Part shown: positions 34,096 through 43,056 of the stretch, piece by piece | Layout of the letters: every line of letters starts with the position of its first letter | Position numbering within the stretch: position 1 is the stretch's first letter | Position numbers and translations under genes: made by a program | Notes under the pieces: generated by a model | The model's input: only the letters and a program-made list of their open reading frames with translations | Database searches by the model: none | Told to the model about the DNA's origin: nothing | Origin: Acidimicrobiia bacterium | GTDB taxonomy: Bacteria; Actinomycetota; Acidimicrobiia; IMCC26256; JAMXLJ01 | DNA: 64,000 nucleotides | NCBI GenBank assembly: GCA_024281095.1 | Contig: JAMXLJ010000166.1 | Location: 33,118-97,117, forward strand | Reading direction: 5' to 3'

Positions 34096-35862
34096 GTGAA
34101 TCACCGGGTGGGCGCAGAGCGGGATCGGCGGGAGCGACGGCATCGCGGCCGCGGAGCGGGAGGGCCAATCCGATGGGTGAGCGTCGTCGGTGTGCTGGTG
34201 CTCGCGGCCGGTCTGCTGACTGCGTGCATTCCGCCGCGCCCCGGCACCGGCCGGCAGCCGAACCCCGCGTTCTGCGACAAGGTCAAGAAGAACTCGATCG
34301 TCGTTTCACAGGGCGCACAGATGTACTGCTTCGGCGCGCAGACGGCGCAGTCGACGCCGCGTCCCAACACCCCACGGACGAACGCGCCGGTGCTCACGCC
34401 GGCCAACGTGCCGGCGTCGAACCTGACCGAGGATGTGGCTCCGAGCGGGACGCGCGGCTACGGCCAAGCCGAGACATCGGTCGCGGTCAACGGCCAGTAC
34501 GCCGTCGAAGCATGGAACGACGCGACGGGATTCTTCTCGCCGTGCGGGTCGCCACAGTACAAAGAGGAGCTCACGGGCTACGCGTTCTCGGCCGACGGGG
34601 GCAAGACCTTCCTCGACATGGGGGGCCTGCCGAACAACCACTGCGACGGGCCCAGTGGGTTCTTCTACGGCGGTGATCCGAGCGTCGAGACCGCGACGAT
34701 CGGCGGCGTGACCTACTTCTACATCTCGAGCCTCTACAACGCGAACGGCTTCAACCCGACCGGCACGCTGAGCAAGATCGCCATGTCGGTCTGCACGGCC
34801 ACGGGCAGCGGCGCAACGGCGAACCTCGCGTGCGGACAGCCCGTCACCGTGGCGCAGAGCAGCGAGTGCCAGACCATGTTCGGCTTCACGGCGTGCAGCT
34901 TCCTCGACAAGGATTTCCTGACCGTCGACCCGGCTCACCAACGGCTGTACCTCTCGTACACGGAGTTCGGGTCGTTCACGCCGCTCAACACCATCGACCT
35001 CGCGGTGTGCGACATCAGCAACCCGACCGTCCCGAACTGCTTCAACGGGAGCAAGGGCAACGGTTCGACGCCACAGCCGCCGTACCTCGTCGTGGCGCCG
35101 ACGTCGCCCAACCTGTGCGAGAACGAGGGCGCCTATCCCGCCGTGGACACGACCACCGGCGACGTCTACGTCGCGTACGAGCACAACTGGGGCACGTCGG
35201 TCTTCACCGCGCAGTGCGCAGCCGACCCGATCCGTCAGGTGGTGAACCGGATCCCGTTCTCGAGCTTGACGCTCCCGAATCCAGTGGGCGGCGTGAGCAA
35301 CACCGCCGCAATCAACATCACGTCCATGGGCGCGGCGATCATTGCCGGCTACAACCGGTTGCCGAACGACTTCCCCAGAATTGCGGTGTCGCGGCCGGCC
35401 GGCACGGTGTCAATCGTCTGGAACGACGCGCGGCTCCATCCGCTCGGCGACATCTTCCTCCAGTCGTGGACACTCGGCAGCCTGAGCCCGCGCGGCGGCC
35501 CGGCCCAACTCAATTCGTCGACAGGTGGCGTCCACCTCATGCCGGCGCTGCGTAACGCCGACAGCAGCGGTCTGCTCGACGTCACGTGGTACCAGCGTGC
35601 GGTTCCCAACACCGCCCTGACCGACGTCGTGGGCGCGTTCGGGGTGTCTCCCACGACGAGCTCGACGCCGGCCAACGTGCTCGTCACGGACGTCGCGACG
35701 GATTGGAACACGGTGCCCACGCTGGTGTCGCCGAACTTCGGTGACTACACGGACAACTACGTCGCCGCGACAGCGGTCAGTCCGTGGGTCGGCACGAAGG
35801 TCGGCATCGCGTGGAGCGACGGCCGTTCCGGCGCACCACAGGCGTTCTTCGCCACACGGTAG
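34096..35862 (+). CDS. Secreted lipoprotein, sialidase/BNR-like beta-propeller
   Basis: This exported protein of about 588 residues has a membrane helix (WVSVVGVLVLAAGLL) ending in the lipobox LLTAC. The mature part has repeated bladed-propeller-like elements: YGQAETSVAVNGQYAVEAWND, FSADGGKTFLDMG (an Asp-box-like SxDGGxTF), FPRIAVSRPAGTVSIVWNDAR and VGIAWSDGRSG. At least eight cysteines could form disulfides. GTG 34096 is preferred to ATG 34075 because of GGGAGG just upstream. No catalytic sialidase residues are visible, so binding or adhesion is as likely as hydrolysis. Confidence 0.72.
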   Translation: MNHRVGAERDRRERRHRGRGAGGPIRWVSVVGVLVLAAGLLTACIPPRPGTGRQPNPAFCDKVKKNSIVVSQGAQMYCFGAQTAQSTPRPNTPRTNAPVLTPANVPASNLTEDVAPSGTRGYGQAETSVAVNGQYAVEAWNDATGFFSPCGSPQYKEELTGYAFSADGGKTFLDMGGLPNNHCDGPSGFFYGGDPSVETATIGGVTYFYISSLYNANGFNPTGTLSKIAMSVCTATGSGATANLACGQPVTVAQSSECQTMFGFTACSFLDKDFLTVDPAHQRLYLSYTEFGSFTPLNTIDLAVCDISNPTVPNCFNGSKGNGSTPQPPYLVVAPTSPNLCENEGAYPAVDTTTGDVYVAYEHNWGTSVFTAQCAADPIRQVVNRIPFSSLTLPNPVGGVSNTAAINITSMGAAIIAGYNRLPNDFPRIAVSRPAGTVSIVWNDARLHPLGDIFLQSWTLGSLSPRGGPAQLNSSTGGVHLMPALRNADSSGLLDVTWYQRAVPNTALTDVVGAFGVSPTTSSTPANVLVTDVATDWNTVPTLVSPNFGDYTDNYVAATAVSPWVGTKVGIAWSDGRSGAPQAFFATR

Positions 35863-35881
35863 GCATATTTCGAGCAGCAGA

Positions 35882-35917
35882 GAGAGGCCCGCGACCCTGG
35901 GGGGGCGCGGGCCTCTC
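35882..35917 (+). terminator. Strong 12-bp hairpin after lipoprotein gene
   Basis: GAGAGGCCCGCG and CGCGGGCCTCTC form a perfect 12-bp stem with a 12-nt loop, 19 nt after the stop codon. It is a convincing factor-assisted terminator and separates this gene from the minor-pilin operon. Confidence 0.75.
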
Positions 35918-35971
35918 GCGCTCTTCGCACCCGGCCACCGGGCTGCTTCGCGGCATTTACTCGTTCCCCAT

Positions 35972-36000
35972 TCAAGGATCGTCGTATCGCGGGCCGATAT
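35972..36000 (+). promoter_or_regulatory. WhiG/sigma-28-like promoter of minor-pilin operon
   Basis: TCAA at 35972-35975 and GCCGATAT at 35993-36000 are separated by 17 nt and resemble the sigma-28/WhiG consensus (TAAA, about 15-16 nt, GCCGATAA). The box ends 27 nt before the GTG of the first pilin gene. Related boxes precede pilB, the DUF4388 gene and pilA. Confidence 0.5.
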
Positions 36001-36026
36001 GACCTCGACGGATCGGCGACGGGGAC

Positions 36027-37406
36027 GTGAACGCCCGGATGGAGCATCGAGGGTCGGGACGAGGCCGGCGTCGTACTCGGGGCCGAGGCCAATCGCGCCC
36101 GCGCGACGAGTCCGGGTTCACCCTGCTCGAGCTCATGGTCGCGCTCAGCCTGTTCGTGATCATGAGCGCGGGCGTCTTCTCGACCATCGACTCGGGCCTC
36201 AACCTGGCCCGCAGCAACAAGAACCGCAGCATCGCCGCGAACCTGGCGGCGCAGCAGATGGACGCGTTCCGTTCGATGGACTTCCCGACGCTGCTCGGCC
36301 AGCAGGGCAACCGGACTCAGCCGATCCAGAACATCGGCGGTATCCGGTTCACGGTCGACACCACGGTCAACCCCCAACCGATCAACTCCAACAGCGTGCC
36401 CTGCGACGCATCGTCGAACTCGGCGAACGCGCTCGTGTTCCGCGTCGACGTGTCGGTGAGCTGGCCCAGCATGCGAGGCATCCCGCCCGCTACGGCCAGC
36501 ACGATCATCAGCCCGCCGGTAGGCGTCTACGACGAGACCGGGAAGGGCTTCATCGGGGTGAAGGTGCGCGGGCCCGACGGGAAGCCGCTCGGCAGCCCGA
36601 ACATTCCCGTCACGGTGACGCCCGTCGTCACCCCCGCGACGAACCAGACCGACTCGAACGGCTGCGCCTTCTTCTCGAATGCGTCGCCGGGCTCGTACAC
36701 GGTCTCGCTGGGGCTTGCCGGCTACGTCGACCGCCAGGGCAACGCGTCGCCGTCGCAGACCGTCGGCGTCAACGCCAACGCGATCACCCAGGTGGCATTC
36801 GACTATGCGCCGGCGGGCTCGCTCGCGATCACGCTCGCGGGTACGGGGGGCGCCACGGTGCCGGGCAACCTGCCGCTGACGCTCGCCGATGCCGACTTCA
36901 CGCCCACGGGGACGATCACGGTTCCGGGAACCGGCACGACCCGCACGGTCGGGAACCTGTTCCCCGTGACGACGGGATACGCGATGTGGGCGGGCGGCTG
37001 CGCCGATGCCGACCCGCAAGGAACTTCGAGCACCGGCCCCTACTGGCAGGGCGGTCAACGCGCGAGTGAGGTCGCGCTGAACGGCACTTCGCCGACGCCC
37101 GCGACGATCACCCTTCCGTCCGTCGCGGTGACCGTGCAGCAGAGCGGTGTGGCGCTCGCGGGCGCGCAGGTCCGGGCGACACACGCACTGCCCAGCGGGC
37201 AGTCCTCCGACGCGGGGTGCCCATCCGGTGAGACCTACACCGTCGGCACGACGGACGCGACGGGGACCCTGAACGCGGCGTTGCCGTACGGCAACTGGAC
37301 CATCAGCGTGGTCGGGCACACGACCGTGTCCAGCACACCGTCCGTCGCGACGCTCGACCCGACGGGCACGACGAGCACGCCCTCGGTGACGTTGGCGGTG
37401 ACGTGA
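36027..37406 (+). CDS. Type IV minor pilin (PilV-like) with prealbumin-like domains
   Basis: This prepilin of 459 residues has a class III signal: DESGFTLLELMVALSLFVIMS, with cleavage expected after Gly and Glu at +5. It follows an unusually long basic leader of about 30 residues. After the pilin helix come two carboxypeptidase-regulatory/prealbumin-like beta domains: about residues 180-255 (GVKVRGPDGKPL, DSNGCAFFSNASPGSYTV) and about 365-440 (VAVTVQQSGVALAGAQVRA, DATGTLNAALPYGNW). Such domains suit an exposed tip adhesin. It overlaps the next gene by GTGA. Confidence 0.8.
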   Translation: MNARMEHRGSGRGRRRTRGRGQSRPRDESGFTLLELMVALSLFVIMSAGVFSTIDSGLNLARSNKNRSIAANLAAQQMDAFRSMDFPTLLGQQGNRTQPIQNIGGIRFTVDTTVNPQPINSNSVPCDASSNSANALVFRVDVSVSWPSMRGIPPATASTIISPPVGVYDETGKGFIGVKVRGPDGKPLGSPNIPVTVTPVVTPATNQTDSNGCAFFSNASPGSYTVSLGLAGYVDRQGNASPSQTVGVNANAITQVAFDYAPAGSLAITLAGTGGATVPGNLPLTLADADFTPTGTITVPGTGTTRTVGNLFPVTTGYAMWAGGCADADPQGTSSTGPYWQGGQRASEVALNGTSPTPATITLPSVAVTVQQSGVALAGAQVRATHALPSGQSSDAGCPSGETYTVGTTDATGTLNAALPYGNWTISVVGHTTVSSTPSVATLDPTGTTSTPSVTLAVT

Positions 37407-38080
37407 TGCGCCCATTCCGCAAGCGCATGCGGGTCACGGAGCGCGGCTCGACGTTGTTCGAGCTCGCCGCGGTGCTCGCCCTGATGGGGATCGTGCTGAC
37501 GAGCGTGTACGGAGGCATCGACTCGCTGACGAACGCGACAGCCGGCACCGACAGCAGGCTGGTGAACCTCAACGAAGCCCGCACGCTCATGGACGTCGCG
37601 ACCAAGGACGTCCGCACCGCTGTCCGCCTTCAAGCCGGCACTTCTGCATTCGTGATCGCGAACGACAACGAGATCATGTTCTACGCCAACCTCTTGCCGA
37701 ACCCGACCGTCGTGCCCCCACGCCGGATCCACATCTACGTCGACGCGCAGAGCCGGCTGATCGAGGAGGTCATGGCGCCGGACGCGGGATCGGTCGCTCC
37801 CAACTACACGTACGTCGACCCGAACAATCATCCGTCGATCCGATTCGTGGGCCGGTACGTCGCCAACGACGCCGCCCACCCGATCTTCACCTACTACGAC
37901 AACAGCGCGACGCCGCAGAAGCTCACACCGACACCGCTCAACTCGCAGAACCTGCTCGCAATCCACTCGGTACAGATCCTGCTGATGATCCGGCGGTCGG
38001 CCTACCGGAACACGGGTTTCACCACGCTCGAGAACACCGTGCGGCTCCCGAACCTCGACTTCGCTCCGGTGATCACATGA
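37403..38080 (+). CDS. Type IV minor pilin (PilW/PulJ-like)
   Basis: This is a pseudopilin of 225 residues. The prepilin motif is RGSTLFELAAVLALMGIVL: Gly-Ser instead of Gly-Phe at the cleavage site, Glu at +5 kept. The globular part has no recognisable domain. The start is GTG 37403 or ATG 37406, both coupled to the preceding pilin. Sitting between the PilV-like and PilX-like genes, it completes a minor-pilin set that likely primes pilus assembly. Confidence 0.78.
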   Translation: MMRPFRKRMRVTERGSTLFELAAVLALMGIVLTSVYGGIDSLTNATAGTDSRLVNLNEARTLMDVATKDVRTAVRLQAGTSAFVIANDNEIMFYANLLPNPTVVPPRRIHIYVDAQSRLIEEVMAPDAGSVAPNYTYVDPNNHPSIRFVGRYVANDAAHPIFTYYDNSATPQKLTPTPLNSQNLLAIHSVQILLMIRRSAYRNTGFTTLENTVRLPNLDFAPVIT

Positions 38081-39789
38081 GGAACCGTCTCGGCCGCGCC
38101 GTCCACGGTGAAGAGGGCTTCGCCATCGTCACCGTCATGTTGGCGATGTTCGCGCTGACCGCCTTGTCGGTCGCGGCGGTTGGGTTCGCTGTCGGCTCGC
38201 AGAACCTCTCGAAGCGGGACCAGAACTGGCACGCGTCGCTCGCGGCCGCCGAGGCCGGCTTCGACGACTTCGTGTTCCGCCTGAACCAGAACTCGAGCTA
38301 TTACCTCAGTGTTCCGACCTACCCCTCGGCTACCGCGTGGACACCCGTGCCTGGCGGCGCGACGAACGCGTCGTTCCGCTACTCGATCCGCGATCCCAAC
38401 GAGCTGCTGACCAAGGGAACGCTGACGGTCGTGTCGTCGGGGAAGGTGGGCAACGCCAGCCGCACGGTCGAGTCACTGGTTCGGCGCCGAAGCTTCATCG
38501 ACTACCTCTACTTCACCGACTTCGAGACGATGGACCCGTCGCTGTACCCCACGAGCGGCTCGTCGATCACGCAGGCACAGGCCCAGGCCGGCGCCTGTAC
38601 GCACCACTACTACGACGGCCGCGACGCGAACTGCATCGACATCGCGTTCGCCGGATTCGACACGATCAACGGCCCGCTCCACTCGAACGACGCCTACATC
38701 ATCTGCCCCGGCGCGCATTTCAACGGGGCGACGTCGACGAGCTGGCGGGGGAGTGGCGGGCTCATGTACCGCAACGCCTGCGGAGCCGGCTCTCCGGTGT
38801 TTGCCAACCCCGGCGACCCGCACTACGCGGATCCCCTGACGATGCCGCCGAGCAACACCGCGATCCTGAACGAGACCAGACCGTACGACGGTGTCGGCGG
38901 AGGCGGTTGTCTGTACACCGGCCCGACGGCGATCACGTTCAACGCCAACGGCACGATGACGGTCGATTCGCCGATGTCGAAGAACACCATCAACGGCTGC
39001 CCCGCGAACACCTGGAACGGCACGGGCGCACGGCCGTCGCCGGTCACGGGCAACCTGCCTTCGAACGGCGTGATCTACGTGCAGGGCGTGCCTGCGTCGT
39101 CGTCCGACCCGAACTACACGGCGGGTTGTCCCTACAGCGTGCGGTACCAGAACAGCGTGAGCAACCCCCTCCGTGCCCATCCGCTCGGCTACCCGCAGGC
39201 GAACGACATCACGACGTACAACTGCCGGACGGGCGACGTCTTCGTGAGCGGCAGCGTCAAGGGTCAGGTGACGCTCGCGGCGGGGAACAACATCGACATC
39301 GTCGGGAACCTGATGTACGCCGGGGACAGCAACGGGCAGGGCGAGCCGAACGGCAGCGACCTTCTCGGTCTGGTCGCCAACAACTTCGTCGAGGTGTACC
39401 ACCCGGTGAACAGCAGCGGCACCGATCTGGCGACTGCGTTCTCGTCGTGTGGTTCGCCGACCGCGGGCCCGCGGTGCGCGACGATCGATGCCGCGATGCT
39501 CTCGGTGCAGCACTCGTTCCGGGTGCAGAACTACTCGAGCGGGTCGGGCCTCGGGACGCTCACGATCAACGGCGCGTTCGCGCAACGCTTCCGTGGCATC
39601 GTCGGAACGTTCTCGGGTGGGTCGCTGCGGACGGGGTACGCGAAGAACTACCGCTACGACCAGCGCCTCAAGCACCTGTCGCCACCGAAGTTCCTCGATC
39701 CGGTCGCGGCGGCCTGGCAGACCGCGACGTGGGCCGAGCTCCGGCCCGCGTGGTGCGGCGCGCCGAGCTTCACCACCAACTGTCCCTGA
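38077..39789 (+). CDS. PilX-like pilus assembly protein
   Basis: This protein of 570 residues has an N-terminal EEGFAIVTVMLAMFALTALS segment, the PilX-type prepilin-like helix with Ile-Val in place of the +5 Glu. The ectodomain is large and polar. It contains NCIDIAFAGFDTINGPLHSND and GDVFVSGSVKGQVTLAAGNNI, a pattern of beta-helix-like turns seen in the DUF4900-type proteins of T4P operons. There are about 12 Cys, suggesting disulfides. It overlaps the PilW-like gene by ATGA and ends the operon 67 nt before hisS. Confidence 0.75.
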   Translation: MRNRLGRAVHGEEGFAIVTVMLAMFALTALSVAAVGFAVGSQNLSKRDQNWHASLAAAEAGFDDFVFRLNQNSSYYLSVPTYPSATAWTPVPGGATNASFRYSIRDPNELLTKGTLTVVSSGKVGNASRTVESLVRRRSFIDYLYFTDFETMDPSLYPTSGSSITQAQAQAGACTHHYYDGRDANCIDIAFAGFDTINGPLHSNDAYIICPGAHFNGATSTSWRGSGGLMYRNACGAGSPVFANPGDPHYADPLTMPPSNTAILNETRPYDGVGGGGCLYTGPTAITFNANGTMTVDSPMSKNTINGCPANTWNGTGARPSPVTGNLPSNGVIYVQGVPASSSDPNYTAGCPYSVRYQNSVSNPLRAHPLGYPQANDITTYNCRTGDVFVSGSVKGQVTLAAGNNIDIVGNLMYAGDSNGQGEPNGSDLLGLVANNFVEVYHPVNSSGTDLATAFSSCGSPTAGPRCATIDAAMLSVQHSFRVQNYSSGSGLGTLTINGAFAQRFRGIVGTFSGGSLRTGYAKNYRYDQRLKHLSPPKFLDPVAAAWQTATWAELRPAWCGAPSFTTNCP

Positions 39790-39856
39790 CTCCCGGAGGC
39801 GCAGCGGCCCGCATTGACGGCGGGCGCTCTCCAGCCCTCCCACTAGCATCCGAAGG

Positions 39857-41167
39857 GTGACGGACAGCCCCGAGGCGGAAGCGACCCAGGAACCGGCGCG
39901 CGCCGACGTCTTCCGCGCGCCCGTGGGCACCCACGACGTGTTGCCTCCCGAGTCCGACGCGTGGATCGGCGCCGTGTCGGCGTTCGCGCAGCGGGCCGCG
40001 CGCTACGGCTACGGGCTCGTGTCCACACCGCTGTTCGAGCACGTCGAGGTGTTCCAGCGCGTGGGCGAGCACACCGACGTCATCCGCAAGGAGATGTACG
40101 ACTTCGCCGACAAGGGCGGCCGTCACATCGCGCTGCGCCCCGAAGGCACCGCGCCCGTCGTACGCGCCTATGTGCAGCACCGGCCGACCGCGCCGTGGAA
40201 GGTGTGGTACGTCGCGCCCAACTTCCGCTACGAGCGCCCGCAGCGGGGCCGGTACCGCCAGCACTGGCAGCTCGGCGCCGAGGTGCTGGGCGTCGACGAC
40301 CCGGCCGTCGACGTCGAGGTGATCGCGCTCGCGCACGGCTTCTACCGCGACCTCGGGTTGAAGCGCGTGCAGCTCGTCGTGAACTCCATGGGCGACCCAT
40401 CGAGCCGGCCCGCGTATTCCGACGCACTGCGGCGGCACTTCCTGCACGAGGGTGCTCAATTCGGCGACGAGTTCCTCGAGCGGGCCCGGGCCAACCCGCT
40501 GCGGATCCTCGACTCCAAGCGGGCCGACTGGCAAGACGTCATCGACCACGCGCCACAGCTGTTCGACTATCTGAGCGACGAGTCACGCGAGCACTTCGAG
40601 GCGGTGCAGCGCGGCCTCGACGCGCTCGGGATCGAGCACGAGATCGCGCCGAGGTTGGTGCGGGGCTTCGACTACTACACACGCACGACGTTCGAGTTCG
40701 TGAGCGACGCGCTGGACGCGGCGCAGAACGCCGTCGGCGGTGGCGGCCGCTACGACCGCCTCGCCGAGGAGATGGGGGGGCCGCCGACTCCGGGCATCGG
40801 CTTCGGTATGGGCGTCGAGCGCATCCTCATTGCATGCGAGTCCGAGGGTGTCCCGCCGGTCGCAGCGCTTCCGGGCATCGAGGTGTTCGTGGTCGACGAC
40901 CTCGGCGACGCGAGCGCGACGGTCATCCTGCAGGAGCTGCGCGACTCGGGTGTCGGCGCCGATCGCGCGTACGGCGGCCGGTCGGTAAAGGCGCAGTTGA
41001 AGGCGGCGAACCGATCGGGCGCACGGTTCGCGGTGTTGTTGTTCAGGGAAGAGGCGGGCCGGGGAGCGGTCGTGGTGCGCAACCTCGTCACGAGCGAGCA
41101 GCTCGAAGTGCCCCGTGAACAGATCGTGGCGTGGGTTCTCGAGCACCGGGAGATGGCACCGTCGTGA
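39857..41167 (+). CDS. hisS: Histidyl-tRNA synthetase
   Basis: This class II enzyme of 436 residues charges tRNA-His. Class II motifs are FRAPVGTHDVLPPESDAW at the N-terminus, motif 2 with NFRYERPQRGRYRQHWQLG, the HisA motif LVRGFDYYTRTTFEF, and motif 3 with GIGFGMGVERIL. A C-terminal anticodon-binding domain follows (VVDDLGDASATVILQELR). GTG start at 39857. The stop overlaps the aspS ATG by one base. Standard length. Confidence 0.97.
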   Translation: MTDSPEAEATQEPARADVFRAPVGTHDVLPPESDAWIGAVSAFAQRAARYGYGLVSTPLFEHVEVFQRVGEHTDVIRKEMYDFADKGGRHIALRPEGTAPVVRAYVQHRPTAPWKVWYVAPNFRYERPQRGRYRQHWQLGAEVLGVDDPAVDVEVIALAHGFYRDLGLKRVQLVVNSMGDPSSRPAYSDALRRHFLHEGAQFGDEFLERARANPLRILDSKRADWQDVIDHAPQLFDYLSDESREHFEAVQRGLDALGIEHEIAPRLVRGFDYYTRTTFEFVSDALDAAQNAVGGGGRYDRLAEEMGGPPTPGIGFGMGVERILIACESEGVPPVAALPGIEVFVVDDLGDASATVILQELRDSGVGADRAYGGRSVKAQLKAANRSGARFAVLLFREEAGRGAVVVRNLVTSEQLEVPREQIVAWVLEHREMAPS

Positions 41168-42960
41168 TGCGCACGCGGATGGCCGGCGAGCTGCGGCCGA
41201 GTGACGAGGGCACGCGCGTCGAGCTGTGTGGATGGATCGCGAGCCGCCGCGACCACGGCGGCATCGTCTTCCTCGACCTTCGCGACGCGTCCGGGGTCGT
41301 GCAGGTCGTGGTCGACCCGTCCGTCGCGGGGCTCGAAGCCGGCCACCGGGTGCGCAACGAATGGGTCGTGCGCGTCGTGGGCGACGTGCGCGCCCGTCCC
41401 GACGGGACCGTGAACCCGGAGCTCACCACCGGCGAGATCGAGGTGGCCACCGAGGAGCTCCAGGTCCTCAACGAGGCCGAGCCGCCGCCGTTCCCGGTCG
41501 ACGAGCGGGTCGAGGCCGACGAGGTGCTGCGGCTGCGGTACCGCTACGTCGACCTGCGCCGCGACCGCATGCAGCGCAACCTGCGTCTGCGGGCCACCGT
41601 GAACCGCGCGATCCGCGGCGCGATGGACGAGCAGGGTTTCAGCGAGGTCGAGACGCCGTTGCTCATCGCGTCCACGCCCGAGGGTGCGCGCGACTTCGTC
41701 GTGCCGTCGCGGCTGCAGCCCGGGTCGTTCTACGCGCTGCCGCAGAGTCCGCAGCTGTTCAAGCAGTTGCTCATGGTCGGCGGGTTCGACCGCTATTACC
41801 AGCTGGCCCGCTGCATGCGCGACGAAGACCTGCGCGCGGACCGGCAATTCGAGTTCACGCAACTCGACGCGGAGATGAGCTTCGCCGACGGCGACGACGT
41901 GATCGGCGTGATCACCGAAGCGGTCGCCGCGGCCGCGGAGGCGGTCACCGGCGAGGCGCCGGCGCCGTTCGGCCGACTCACGTGGCACGAGGCGATGGAG
42001 CGGTACGGTTCCGACAAGCCGGACACGCGCTTCGGCATGGAGCTCGTCGACCTCGGCGAAGTCTTCGCGGCAACCGAGTTCCGAGCCTTCCAGCAGGACG
42101 CGGTGAAGGGCATCAGGGTCGAAGGCGCGGGCTCGGGTGTTGGCGCCGGCGACGCGGTGATGTCGCGCTCACAGCTCGACGCGCTCACCGACCGGGCGAA
42201 GAAGCTCGGCGCCGCGGGGCTCGTGTGGATGCGGGTGGGGGAGCACGGCGCCATCGACTCGCCGGTCGCGAAGTTCCTGTCCGAGGCGGAGCAACTCGCG
42301 CTGGTCGACGCGACGGGCGCGGAGCCGGGTGACCTGTTGCTCCTGGTCGCCGGGGAGCGGATGCTGGTGAACCGCGTGCTCGGCACGTTACGCCTCGACC
42401 TCGGCCGTCCGCCTGTGACGGAAGGCGGCCTGCAGTTCCTGTGGGTCGTCGACTTCCCGCTGTTCGAAGCGCTGGACGACCACGGCAGGCCGATCCCTGC
42501 GCACCATCCGTTCACGATGCCGCACGCCGACGACGTGTCGCTGCTCGACAGCGCGACGGGCGAGGACCTGTTGAAGGTGCGCGCACAGGCGTACGACCTC
42601 GTGCTCAACGGTTGGGAGCTCGGCTCGGGCAGCGTCCGAATCCACCGCCGCGACGTGCAGGAACGAATCTTCACCTTGCTCGGTATCTCAACCGAGGACG
42701 CGCAGGCGCGCTTCGGCTTCCTGCTGGACGCGTTCCGCTACGGCGCGCCGCCGCACGCGGGCTTCGCCGTCGGCATCGACAGGCTCACCGCGATCCTCGC
42801 GGGCGAGGAGAACATCCGCGAGGTGATCGCGTTCCCCAAGACGCAGTCGGGCCTCGATCCGCTCACGGGCGCACCGGGCCCCATCGACCCCGCCCAGCTC
42901 GACGAGCTCGGCCTCCAGATCGCCCCCAGAGCCAAGACCCCCGAGCCCAAGACCCCCTAG
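41167..42960 (+). CDS. aspS: Aspartyl-tRNA synthetase (bacterial type)
   Basis: This enzyme of 597 residues charges tRNA-Asp, and possibly tRNA-Asn if it is non-discriminating. An OB-fold anticodon domain is at residues 1-110 (VELCGWIASRRDHGGIVFLD). The class II catalytic core has STPEGARDFVVPSRL, QSPQLFKQLLMVGGFDRYYQ and CMRDEDLRADRQFEFTQLD, with a GAD insertion in the middle and motif 3 FAVGIDRLTAILAG. The ATG at 41167 shares a base with the hisS stop. Whether it is discriminating cannot be decided without the GatCAB context. Confidence 0.97.
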   Translation: MRTRMAGELRPSDEGTRVELCGWIASRRDHGGIVFLDLRDASGVVQVVVDPSVAGLEAGHRVRNEWVVRVVGDVRARPDGTVNPELTTGEIEVATEELQVLNEAEPPPFPVDERVEADEVLRLRYRYVDLRRDRMQRNLRLRATVNRAIRGAMDEQGFSEVETPLLIASTPEGARDFVVPSRLQPGSFYALPQSPQLFKQLLMVGGFDRYYQLARCMRDEDLRADRQFEFTQLDAEMSFADGDDVIGVITEAVAAAAEAVTGEAPAPFGRLTWHEAMERYGSDKPDTRFGMELVDLGEVFAATEFRAFQQDAVKGIRVEGAGSGVGAGDAVMSRSQLDALTDRAKKLGAAGLVWMRVGEHGAIDSPVAKFLSEAEQLALVDATGAEPGDLLLLVAGERMLVNRVLGTLRLDLGRPPVTEGGLQFLWVVDFPLFEALDDHGRPIPAHHPFTMPHADDVSLLDSATGEDLLKVRAQAYDLVLNGWELGSGSVRIHRRDVQERIFTLLGISTEDAQARFGFLLDAFRYGAPPHAGFAVGIDRLTAILAGEENIREVIAFPKTQSGLDPLTGAPGPIDPAQLDELGLQIAPRAKTPEPKTP

Positions 42961-42982
42961 CCGAGGCTCCGGACCCTCACCG

Positions 42983-43027
42983 AGTTGGGACGATCTCGTG
43001 CCCTCTCGCGTGAAAATCGTCCCAACT
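42983..43027. repeat. 12-bp inverted repeat between aspS and rarA
   Basis: AGTTGGGACGAT and ATCGTCCCAACT are perfect inverted copies separated by 21 nt. It may be a terminator for hisS-aspS or a REP-like mobile palindrome. Only one copy is seen in this window. Confidence 0.6.
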
Positions 43028-43056
43028 GGTGAAGAGGCGGGGGCACGTACGATCGT

